Origin: Chitinophaga pinensis
Lineage (GTDB): Bacteria; Bacteroidota; Bacteroidia; Flavobacteriales_D; Crocinitomicaceae
Assembly: GCA_943324745.2 (NCBI GenBank)
Contig: CALPMT020000021.1
Location: 1-52,893 of the forward strand
Length of the DNA: 52,893 nucleotides
Reading direction: 5' to 3'
The notes beneath the pieces are model-generated. The model did no database searches. It was given only the letters and a program-made list of their open reading frames with translations, and had not been told where the DNA came from. This document shows positions 17,528-25,354 of this stretch, in pieces. A program made the position numbers and the translations under genes. The number at the start of each line of letters is the position of its first letter. The stretch's first letter is position 1.

Positions 17528-17571
17528 ATTTCCCTTTAGATAAGCAATGCATTGCGTATCTAAAGGGAAAT
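17528..17571. terminator. 44-nt near-perfect palindrome shared by dxr and purK ends
   Basis: Arms ATTTCCCTTTAGATA (17528-17542) and TATCTAAAGGGAAAT (17557-17571) pair perfectly over 15 bp, and the centre GCAATGCATTGC is itself a palindrome. It lies between the convergent dxr and purK genes and contains the purK stop codon (17560-17562). No T-run follows on either strand, so it is a probable bidirectional terminator of unusual form. Confidence 0.6.
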
Positions 17572-18708
17572 CACCTTTATCAACTCCTTCACTTTTCTAC
17601 CATTTGTTTTCGCTTCCTCCAGTGTAGGAGCAACTATAGTGATGTGTCCCATTTTACGGAAAGATTTTGTTTCTGATTTACCGTAAATGTGTGGTTTAAC
17701 TCCTGGAATGGCAATGGCTTTTTCTAATCCTTGATAGATTACACTTCCTTGGTATCCTTTTTCACCCAATAAGTTAATCATTACGCCTGGCTGAATGATA
17801 CGTGTATCTCCAAGAGGAAGATTTAACACACTTCGCATGTGTTGTTCAAATTGAGAAGTCACATTGCATTCAATCGTATGGTGTCCGCTGTTATGAGGTC
17901 TTGGAGCAATTTCGTTGACTAATAACTGACCATCTTTTGTAAGGAATAATTCAACTGCTAAAATTCCAACCATCCCAAGTTTATCGATGATGCTGATTGC
18001 CAATTCTTCGGCTGCTTTTTCAATGGCTGGTGTCACATCTGCAGGAGAAAACAAAAATTCTACCAAGTTAGCTTCTGGACTGAATTCACATTCTACCGTC
18101 GGATACACTTTTGTGTCGCCGTTTTCATTTCGCGCAACGATAACAGATAATTCCTTTTCAAAATCCACAAATTTTTCCAAAACACTGGGTACTTCGAATG
18201 CATTTTCCAAGTCTTTTTCGTTACGTAACGGAGTTACCCCTTTTCCATCATATCCACCTGTACGCATTTTTTGCATAAAAGGGAATTCTGAAAAATAGTT
18301 TGTAATTTCTTCTTTGTTGTTTACTAAATAGAAAGCAGGAGTAGGAATATTATGGTCTGCATAAAATTGTTTTTGTAATCCTTTGTCGCGAATGATTTTT
18401 AAAACAGCAGGTTGCGGGAAGACTTTTTTTCCTTCTACTTCTAGTTTTTCTAAAGCTTCGATGGAAACATTTTCTATTTCCACTGTGATTACATCTTTGT
18501 TTTGACCGAATTGGTATACTGTGTCGAAATCATTTAACGAACCAACAGTTAGGCTATGTGCTACATCTTTACAAGGTGCGTCTAGATCTGGATCCAAACA
18601 ATGAACTTGTACATCATAGTTGATTGTTTCTTGAATCAACATTCTTCCGAGTTGACCTCCTCCTAACACTCCTAATTTAAAGTGTTTTCCGTACCAGACT
18701 TTTTCCAT
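17560..18708 (-). CDS. purK: 5-(carboxyamino)imidazole ribonucleotide synthase
   Basis: 382 residues, ATP-grasp family. The N-terminal LGVLGGGQLGRMLI loop, PFMQKMRTGGYDGKGV (ATP-grasp lid) and VNEIAPRPHNSGHHTIE are classic PurK motifs. It carboxylates AIR using ATP and bicarbonate in purine synthesis. purE is not adjacent. The ATG overlaps the sprE stop by one base (TAATG), so it is translationally coupled to sprE. Its stop codon lies inside the palindrome 17528-17571. Confidence 0.97.
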   Translation of the reverse strand: MEKVWYGKHFKLGVLGGGQLGRMLIQETINYDVQVHCLDPDLDAPCKDVAHSLTVGSLNDFDTVYQFGQNKDVITVEIENVSIEALEKLEVEGKKVFPQPAVLKIIRDKGLQKQFYADHNIPTPAFYLVNNKEEITNYFSEFPFMQKMRTGGYDGKGVTPLRNEKDLENAFEVPSVLEKFVDFEKELSVIVARNENGDTKVYPTVECEFSPEANLVEFLFSPADVTPAIEKAAEELAISIIDKLGMVGILAVELFLTKDGQLLVNEIAPRPHNSGHHTIECNVTSQFEQHMRSVLNLPLGDTRIIQPGVMINLLGEKGYQGSVIYQGLEKAIAIPGVKPHIYGKSETKSFRKMGHITIVAPTLEEAKTNGRKVKELIKVISL

Positions 18709-21389
18709 TAATTGAAATATTCAGTATAAAATGTTTTGTATTCTTCGAGTTTGTGCGTTTCAAAAAGCACTTTTAAATTTTCTTGCGAAATTAAGTACAT
18801 TGGTAGGTTACTTAACTCAGCTAATTCGTTTTTAGCTGATTTTACATTCTCAATATATGCTTCAGCATCTGTTTGCGTAAAAGATTTAAGCACCACAATA
18901 CTTTGATTTTCTTCAAATAATTTAGATGAAACAGTAATTTCTTTACCAACATATTCCTCATCATTGAATATGGCTATTTTGTTTTTTGCTGCATTAGAAT
19001 CGCTGTTTGGCTGAAGTAAAATGATGATCCAATATGTTTGACCTTCTACAAATTTGTAAATTGATTCTTTGTTAAATTCTATTTTTTGCGAAACAGAAAT
19101 TCCTTTTTTTAGAATTTCTTCTAATTCTCTCGCTTTTTTTGCTTCTAACGTTGCGGGAAATTTCACAATGATTTCTTTTAAGAGTGGATCAATGATTTTT
19201 TTGTCTGAATTATTTGATGCAACTGCCATCGCGTTCAACAACATATATTTTGATAGGTAAGCGTTTGTTGGATCTGTATTCATTATTTGAGTGCAGGCAG
19301 CTACAACTTCTGTATAATTATTCGCACGATATTGATCTAAAACTTTCACATAAACTTTTTCTGCTTTAAGTTCCTCTTCTTTTTTCTTCGTAAAATAATT
19401 TGGGTCTTTTAAATAATTTGCATAGTCAGAAGATGGGTAATTTTTAAGGATGTACGACTTTTGAATTAGCATTTTTGCGTTGTCTTTTCCTTCATAAATT
19501 TTATATAGTTGGTAAGCAGAAAGCAACTTATAATTGTTCGTATAATTACGGTTTATGATATCACCAAATCGGTCAGCAGCCATTTTAAATTCACCTAGTA
19601 ATTCTTTGTAAATTAGACCAGCTTCATATTGAGCAGCTATCAAACGTTCCATGGAAGAATCTTGTAAGGCTTTTGTTAAAGGAATATTTTTTAGTAAGTT
19701 ATCAACCGTCAAAGTGTCTTTATCTTTTTCAATTGATGTATTAACTGCATTTGATTTTGTTTTAGAACTATCGTTATTGTTTGCAATCACAATTTTATCG
19801 ATACGTCTCCAATCGTCTTCATTTTCACGATCTCCCCAATTTTTTTTGAATTCACTTACTCCATCTGCTTTCGATTTCACATTATTCCAATACCACTTAT
19901 TTCCAGAGGGGTCATTTTCTTGTGCAGCTTGTTGTTTTGCTTGTATATTCCGAATTTTAGCAGCTTCTTCACGTTGTTTTTTCTCTGCGTTTGATTTTAT
20001 GATTTTGATGGCTTTTTCGATGTTGTTTTTTCGTGTTTTTTCGTCCATTTGAGCTAAAAGCAGTAAACTATCCTCGCGTGCTACGATTTCAACTGCAATC
20101 ACTAAGTTTTTCAGTTTTGAAGCTTTTTTAGTGATATTATCAAAGTTAGGATAATTTTCCGGCATGACTTTGGCGCAACTATCGTAATATTTCTGTGCTT
20201 TTACATAATCTTTAATTTGGTAACTCAAATTACCTAATTCTTCATAACTCACCGCTTGTTGACGTTTGTTTTCAGTCGAATAATAAGTAGACTTGTGTAA
20301 TAGTATAATTGCCTCCATGCGATTATTTTCTTGTAGGTACAATTTTGCTAGCGCATAATACAATTGATCTCTAAACTCCGTGTTTTTTTCATCACGCAAC
20401 ATTTTTTGCAGCTCTTTTTTAACTTTTTCATCTTTTCCAAGATAAGCACGATTGATACGGGCGTTGAATTGCATTTCAAATGGAGCTTGGGGTGAAGATG
20501 CCACTTTCGAAAAGTGATTTTTTGCTAATTCGTTGTTTTTTGTTTTTCCATATAGTTGACCCAAAATGAAATGAATACGTGTTTTTTCAGCTTTCTTTTT
20601 TGAATTTTTGATTGCTTTTTCTAGGTTTTCGATTGCTGAAGGAAGTTCTTCTGTTTGAATATATAAATTTCCTTTTAACAAGGCAAGTTCAACTTCCAAA
20701 CGTTTGGTGAAGTCTGGCAATAGCTTTCCAGTATTCTTATCTTTTTTCGCAAATACTTTTGTGATTTTTCCTATGAAATTGGTTTTGTTTGCTTCTTTTT
20801 CTTTTTTCTGTTTCTCAACCATTAGATCGAGTTCAAGCAATTTTTCTTTCGCTTCATTGATTTTATTGGTTGCAATTAAGGATTTAATTATCCACATTGA
20901 AGCGATGTAATAGGATTTGTCGTTTGCAAATAAGCGTTGTACGTATTCAAAATTTCTTAGTGAAACTTCATAATCGTGCTTATAGAAAAAGGCTTTTCCA
21001 ATGGTGTTCCAATTTTCGTCAATCCAAGGGTTGTTTTCTACTTTTTTACCACCTCCGAAGTCCATGCTTGGCATACAGTGGTTACGGATTACTTTGGAAC
21101 ATTTAGAGATCGCTGTATCAATAGCGGGAAGTAATGCTTGAAATTCTTTTTCGTTTGGTAATTGCTCAACAGGTATTATTTCATAATAATTTTCTTTTGC
21201 GTTCGTACGATAAGATTCTAATGATGTTTTTAGGAGTTCGTTTGCGTTAAAATACCCATTGTATTTCGCTGTAATTCCATGATATTTTCGATTGATATAG
21301 GCATTATTTTCTGTAGAACACGAAACTGCCAACAAAATACAGGTCAGGGCGACGAGTAAGTAGGAGACAAGTGACGATGTTTTTTTCAT
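18708..21389 (-). CDS. sprE: Type IX secretion/gliding lipoprotein SprE (PorW)
   Basis: 893 residues from the ATG at 21387-21389; a longer frame from 21473 is rejected because the later start gives a lipoprotein signal, MKKTSSLVSYLLVAL...LLAVSC. The mature start STENNAYINRKYHGITAKYNGYFN matches the SprE/PorW family. Repeated TPR-like helical pairs fill about 90-450, a K/E/Q-rich coiled-coil region about 450-560, and further TPR-like units follow. SprE/PorW is an outer-membrane-linked part of the type IX machinery. It precedes purK with a one-base overlap. Confidence 0.88.
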   Translation of the reverse strand: MKKTSSLVSYLLVALTCILLAVSCSTENNAYINRKYHGITAKYNGYFNANELLKTSLESYRTNAKENYYEIIPVEQLPNEKEFQALLPAIDTAISKCSKVIRNHCMPSMDFGGGKKVENNPWIDENWNTIGKAFFYKHDYEVSLRNFEYVQRLFANDKSYYIASMWIIKSLIATNKINEAKEKLLELDLMVEKQKKEKEANKTNFIGKITKVFAKKDKNTGKLLPDFTKRLEVELALLKGNLYIQTEELPSAIENLEKAIKNSKKKAEKTRIHFILGQLYGKTKNNELAKNHFSKVASSPQAPFEMQFNARINRAYLGKDEKVKKELQKMLRDEKNTEFRDQLYYALAKLYLQENNRMEAIILLHKSTYYSTENKRQQAVSYEELGNLSYQIKDYVKAQKYYDSCAKVMPENYPNFDNITKKASKLKNLVIAVEIVAREDSLLLLAQMDEKTRKNNIEKAIKIIKSNAEKKQREEAAKIRNIQAKQQAAQENDPSGNKWYWNNVKSKADGVSEFKKNWGDRENEDDWRRIDKIVIANNNDSSKTKSNAVNTSIEKDKDTLTVDNLLKNIPLTKALQDSSMERLIAAQYEAGLIYKELLGEFKMAADRFGDIINRNYTNNYKLLSAYQLYKIYEGKDNAKMLIQKSYILKNYPSSDYANYLKDPNYFTKKKEEELKAEKVYVKVLDQYRANNYTEVVAACTQIMNTDPTNAYLSKYMLLNAMAVASNNSDKKIIDPLLKEIIVKFPATLEAKKARELEEILKKGISVSQKIEFNKESIYKFVEGQTYWIIILLQPNSDSNAAKNKIAIFNDEEYVGKEITVSSKLFEENQSIVVLKSFTQTDAEAYIENVKSAKNELAELSNLPMYLISQENLKVLFETHKLEEYKTFYTEYFN

Positions 21390-21433
21390 TTTAGTTATAT
21401 CTAACGTAAAAATACAATTTTTCTTGTGGAGAC

Positions 21434-21470
21434 TTCTAATAATTGCTTTTTCTTCGCTTAATTCTAAGTT
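21434..21470. repeat. Truncated copy of the inverted-end element
   Basis: TTCTAATAATTGCTTTTTCT and the following bases match the left end of the element at 4869-4985 and then the similarity stops at the yraN end. It occupies the short sprE-yraN gap. Confidence 0.45.
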
Positions 21471-21826
21471 CACACTGTGGTAAATGCGTCTACAATATGT
21501 TCAATTTCTGTTCGGTATTGATTGTGTACTATTGATATGATATCGAAACGAGTATCAATATTTAAATGTTTCCATTTTAGGTATGCGTCTGCAACTTTGA
21601 TGATTTGTTTTTGTTTAGCGCGGGTTACTGCTCTCCATGGTTCTCCAATTTCTGCTGTTTGTCGAGTTTTGACTTCGGTAACTACGAGTTGATTGTTTTC
21701 TAAAGAAATAATGTCTACTTCTAATTTTCCAAAACGGAAATTAAAATCGATGTGTTTAAATCCCTTTTTTGTTAGATATTCTTGTGCTAATTTTTCACCC
21801 AGAATTCCTAGTTCTTGATTTGTCAT
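21470..21826 (-). CDS. YraN family (UPF0102) endonuclease-like protein
   Basis: 118 residues, the usual YraN length. It has the restriction-endonuclease-like core with GEKLAQEYLTKKGF, the acidic residue of KLEVDIIS and the VTEVKTR motif (E-x-K). The family is widespread; its biochemical role is not settled. It lies directly upstream of sprE on the same strand. Confidence 0.9.
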   Translation of the reverse strand: MTNQELGILGEKLAQEYLTKKGFKHIDFNFRFGKLEVDIISLENNQLVVTEVKTRQTAEIGEPWRAVTRAKQKQIIKVADAYLKWKHLNIDTRFDIISIVHNQYRTEIEHIVDAFTTV

Positions 21827-22078
21827 TTTTTTTATTTTTCGATTTAAGTTATGGAAAAATATCGTTAGGGGAAATAAAAATAGGAAAAAAATAGAGCGAC
21901 GAAGGAAACCTTAATAGTGAATGAAGGATAGTGCTTTCTTAAGGAAAGCGAGGTGAGACCTGAGGTAGTCAGAAATTTAATGGAATGGAATTTGTGAAAG
22001 GTGATTTTAAGGATAGATTACATTCCTTTTTTTTCTTTAAATATCAGATTATAATAGACTTAAATAATTTACAGGCGT

Positions 22079-22396
22079 CTATTTACGTAAGATTTCGCGC
22101 TTCTTTTTGGCGTTCAAATGAACACGATATGCCACCAATGCTGGTAACCCTAAAATCATAATAAGTGCTAAAGCATATCCTTTGGGTAATAAGCGAAACG
22201 ATTCAATATTGGCAAAATCTTGTTTACTTCCACCCATATTTATGAAATATGAAAGACTAATATCGCAGGTGTAGATTTTATCTTTCGTAGTAATTTCTCC
22301 TGGAAATAAATCGATACGAAATAGAAAAAAAATAGCTGAAAGTATCAGTACAAGGGATAAATAAATTAGAAATGGTTTTTTAGATTTTTGGTTCAT
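22079..22396 (-). CDS. Hypothetical membrane protein with two helices
   Basis: 105 residues, not recognised. Hydrophobic helices at about 9-26 and 73-91 flank a polar loop of about 45 residues, and a basic tail (NAKKKREILRK) follows. This suggests a small inner-membrane protein with an extracytoplasmic loop. A hairpin GCTTTC-TTAAG-GAAAGC near 21943-21959 lies downstream of it. The 250 nt to yraN holds no other gene. Confidence 0.6.
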   Translation of the reverse strand: MNQKSKKPFLIYLSLVLILSAIFFLFRIDLFPGEITTKDKIYTCDISLSYFINMGGSKQDFANIESFRLLPKGYALALIMILGLPALVAYRVHLNAKKKREILRK

Positions 22397-22417
22397 AGTT
22401 TTGTTTATTATCAGTTA

Positions 22418-22451
22418 GTCACCTCCCTCAATCCCTCCTCAAGGAGGGAAG
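22418..22451. repeat. CTCC/GGAGG hairpin repeat, copy 1
   Basis: 34-nt element with the perfect hairpin TCCCTCC-TCAA-GGAGGGA (22432-22449). It is related to the element at 25289-25322 in the opposite orientation (27 of 34 positions). It lies between the histidine kinase stop and the membrane protein start. Confidence 0.7.
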
Positions 22452-22463
22452 ACGATGGGATAT

Positions 22464-22510
22464 AATTTTTAATTTGTCTAATAGTCTTTTGTCTGAGGTC
22501 TAAAGTCTCA
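22464..22510. repeat. GTCT-rich repeat tract, second copy
   Basis: Five GTCT words occur at intervals of 7-12 nt (as in TTTGTCTAATAGTCTTTTG and the bases after it). This matches the GTCT series at 4485-4550. It overlaps the last codons of the histidine kinase gene (stop 22500-22502). Confidence 0.45.
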
Positions 22511-24047
22511 AAGCAATCCTAAAAGTAGTTCCTTTATCAATCTCGGAATGCAATACAAAAACATTTCCTTTGTGGTATTCGTTAATGATACGTTTCACAA
22601 GTGAAAGTCCTAGTCCCCAACCACGTTTTTTGGTAGTATAACCCGGTTTAAAAATCGTTTTAAACTGATTATGAGCAATTCCTTTTCCAGTGTCTTGGAT
22701 GTCAATGTTTATATGTGTCGTGTCTTGAGATATGGTGATGTTGAGTTGTCCTGCTGTTACCATCGAATCTACAGCGTTTTTAGTGATGTTTTCAATCACC
22801 CATTCAATCAACGGAGGATTATGCGGCACAAGCATTTCAAGGGAATCACTTTTTATGGAAAAATGTATTTTGTTGGAGACGCGCAATTTCAAATAGTCAA
22901 TAACTGTGCTGACCGTTTCCACGATGTTTTTGTCTTCTAATTGTGTAGCAGAACCAATTTTAGAGAAACGATTAGCCACTTGTTCCAATCGACTCACATC
23001 TTTTTGCATTTCGAGCGCAATACTTGGGTCGATGTTTTGTGTTTCTAAATATTGTACCCAAGCTAATAAGGAGGAGAGCGGAGTCCCCAATTGATGTGCA
23101 GTTTCTTTCGCCATACCTGCCCAAACTTGATTTTGTTCGGCTTTACGGAAGGTATTAAAGATGAGGTAACCCACAAATATAAATAAGGTAAAAATGATGA
23201 ATTGTACGTAGGGGAAATATTGTAATTTTTTTAATTCTGGACTGTCGTCGTAGTACAAAAAGCTATTTTGTGTGCTGCCAAAATTGATTGGGATTGCTTT
23301 GTTGCTGCGTTTCAATCGCGCAATTGTTTCAAGGACTTCTACTTTGTTAGTATTGTTTAAGGGTAAATTGGTTGCTAAAATGGAATCGGTTTTTGCGTCT
23401 ACTAACAACACAGGAACTGCGCCTTCGTTGGCTTTTAGTCCCTTGTTAAATGCACGTATCAAGGAGTCGCGTTCATTTTCCAATCGGGTAATTTCTTTCG
23501 AATCGGTATATGCACAATTCATAATCAATCCTTCTTCAATCTCAATAGTTATTTTGTATTTCCATGAGTTTGCAAGTTGGAGGAGTGTATCGTTAAAAAG
23601 TCGTTTGACAGTCGTATCTGGAAGTGCCTCATGTTTTTTATTGAAATCTGAATAGTTAAAATCTAAGTGTAAATGTTCAGAAATATCGTTGTTATTATCA
23701 TATAGTATAACAGGAATGGATTTATTGATGTTTATGATTTTTAAGGGTAAGGAATAGTCCGGCATTTGATCGGGTTCGATAGGTTTCAATATCTCCTTCG
23801 TTGCGCTACTCCACAACTCCATTTCATTGCGTTCTTTGTCTCGCAGTTGAGAGAAAGTAAGGTTTGTCAACTGTACAAGTTCTGCTTTTTTCTTGATGGC
23901 CTCTGCCCATTGTTTCACACGGTAACGCTCTCTTATACTTACTTTTGAGACGATAGAATTCGAAAAAAACAACGATGCAGAAATCAAGATTAGAGCGATG
24001 CCTAATAAAATGATTTTCCAACGTTGTTTTTTTGAATAGAGATTCAT
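22500..24047 (-). CDS. Orphan membrane sensor histidine kinase
   Basis: 515 residues: transmembrane helix at about 11-29, an extracytoplasmic region of about 245 residues with no domain I recognise, a second helix at about 279-298, then a kinase core. The H-box is the variant KETAHQLGTPLSSLLAW (H318) rather than SHELRTPL; N420 and N424 form the N-box, and DTGKGI and GWGLGLSLV are the ATP-lid boxes. There is no HAMP domain that I can see and no response regulator next to it. Confidence 0.92.
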   Translation of the reverse strand: MNLYSKKQRWKIILLGIALILISASLFFSNSIVSKVSIRERYRVKQWAEAIKKKAELVQLTNLTFSQLRDKERNEMELWSSATKEILKPIEPDQMPDYSLPLKIININKSIPVILYDNNNDISEHLHLDFNYSDFNKKHEALPDTTVKRLFNDTLLQLANSWKYKITIEIEEGLIMNCAYTDSKEITRLENERDSLIRAFNKGLKANEGAVPVLLVDAKTDSILATNLPLNNTNKVEVLETIARLKRSNKAIPINFGSTQNSFLYYDDSPELKKLQYFPYVQFIIFTLFIFVGYLIFNTFRKAEQNQVWAGMAKETAHQLGTPLSSLLAWVQYLETQNIDPSIALEMQKDVSRLEQVANRFSKIGSATQLEDKNIVETVSTVIDYLKLRVSNKIHFSIKSDSLEMLVPHNPPLIEWVIENITKNAVDSMVTAGQLNITISQDTTHINIDIQDTGKGIAHNQFKTIFKPGYTTKKRGWGLGLSLVKRIINEYHKGNVFVLHSEIDKGTTFRIALRL

Positions 24048-24308
24048 TATTTCTTTTTACGTGTTTCGTAAAAGTAATACTTTTCAACCTTTTTTAACTA
24101 AATTGCTACTTCCTATTCTTAGCAAAAAAGCTGTATCTATATTATTTTCATAACGTTTCTCAACGGAATTAATTGTAAAACATAACGCATCAAAAATCTT
24201 CGTGTTTTTTTTTATTGATCTAATAAAAGAATAAATTCAATCGATCTTTAGTTCGTAAACACGCTCAATTTGTTAGCAACTTTCTGTTTATATTCCTAAG
24301 TATTATCG

Positions 24309-24316
24309 TAAATTTG
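24309..24316 (+). promoter_or_regulatory. -7 box of the PfkB gene
   Basis: TAAATTTG, an exact TAnnTTTG, 22 nt before the start codon. A clear TTTG at -33 spacing is missing. Confidence 0.5.
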
Positions 24317-24338
24317 ACTCACAATTTTTTAAAAAAGA

Positions 24339-25271
24339 ATGATGAGTTTACTTACCGTAGGAAGTGTTGCGTTTGATGCGATCGAAACGCCATTTGGAAA
24401 AACAGATAAAATAATTGGTGGAGCAGGTACTTATATTGCCTTAGCTTCTTCCTTTTTCAAGAAAAATCAAAATATCGTTTCAGTTGTTGGTGACGATTTT
24501 CCACAAGAAATGTTAGATTTATTGTCTCAACGTGGAGTTGATTTGACGGGATTGCAAATCAAACAAGGAGAAAAAACATTTTTCTGGTCAGGTAAGTATC
24601 ATAATGATATGAATACACGTGATACGTTGATTACTGAGTTGAATGTGTTGGAAAATTTTGACCCTATCATTCCTGCTGATTACCAAAGTGCAGAGTTTTT
24701 AATGTTAGGAAATTTAAGTCCACAAGTACAACGTTCAGTTATTGAACGTTTGGCAGAACGTCCAAAATTAATTGCTATGGATACGATGAATTTCTGGATG
24801 GATATCGCACTAGATGAATTGAAAACAACAATGTCTATGGTGGATTTATTGATTATCAACGATGAAGAAGCTCGTCAATTGTCAGGTGAAAGTTCTTTAG
24901 TGAAAGCATCAAAAGTGATTCGTGCATATGGGCCAAAATATTTGATTATCAAAAAAGGAGAACATGGAGCTTTATTATTCCACGGAGATAAAATATTCTT
25001 TGCGCCAGCATTACCTTTAGAAGAAGTATTTGATCCAACAGGTGCGGGAGATACATTCGCAGGTGGATTTATGGGGTATTTAGCAAGTACTGGTGATATC
25101 TCTTTTGAGAATATGAAACGAGCAATTATTGCTGGTTCTGCATTAGCTTCTTTCTGTGTGGAGAAATTTGGAACACAAAAATTAGTAGAAATTACACAAG
25201 AAAACCTAGATGCTCGTATTCAAGAGTTTGTAGCATTGTCTAATTATGATATGGTTTATCAAACTAATTAA
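24339..25271 (+). CDS. PfkB-family carbohydrate kinase
   Basis: 310 residues; two ATGs in tandem (24339 and 24342) make the exact start uncertain by one codon. The N-terminal GGAGTYIALASS glycine motif and the C-terminal signature DPTGAGDTFAGGF (232-244, catalytic base D238) are intact. The substrate cannot be read with confidence; ribokinase- and adenosine-kinase-like members share these motifs. It is the first gene before the DUF349 gene, from which a hairpin repeat separates it. Confidence 0.9.
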   Translation: MMSLLTVGSVAFDAIETPFGKTDKIIGGAGTYIALASSFFKKNQNIVSVVGDDFPQEMLDLLSQRGVDLTGLQIKQGEKTFFWSGKYHNDMNTRDTLITELNVLENFDPIIPADYQSAEFLMLGNLSPQVQRSVIERLAERPKLIAMDTMNFWMDIALDELKTTMSMVDLLIINDEEARQLSGESSLVKASKVIRAYGPKYLIIKKGEHGALLFHGDKIFFAPALPLEEVFDPTGAGDTFAGGFMGYLASTGDISFENMKRAIIAGSALASFCVEKFGTQKLVEITQENLDARIQEFVALSNYDMVYQTN

Positions 25272-25288
25272 ATATTAAATGTACTTAA

Positions 25289-25322
25289 CTTCCTCCCTTG
25301 AGGGAGGATTGAGGAGGATGAC
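25289..25322. repeat. CTCC/GGAGG hairpin repeat, copy 2
   Basis: Hairpin TCCTCCC-TTGA-GGGAGGA within a 34-nt element, inverted relative to 22418-22451. The stem bases differ from copy 1 at paired positions, keeping the stem perfect in both. It lies 17 nt after the PfkB stop and may act as a terminator. Confidence 0.7.
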
Positions 25323-25354
25323 TTTCATGCTCCTTCACCCTAATAAAATTCAAG

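Noticed and set aside
18708-21473. Longer start for sprE at 21473
   Set aside because: It would add 28 residues before a good lipoprotein signal and overlap yraN.
23824-24087. 87-codon minus-strand frame at the start of the orphan kinase
   Set aside because: It overlaps the kinase N-terminus in another frame and has no start context or family resemblance.
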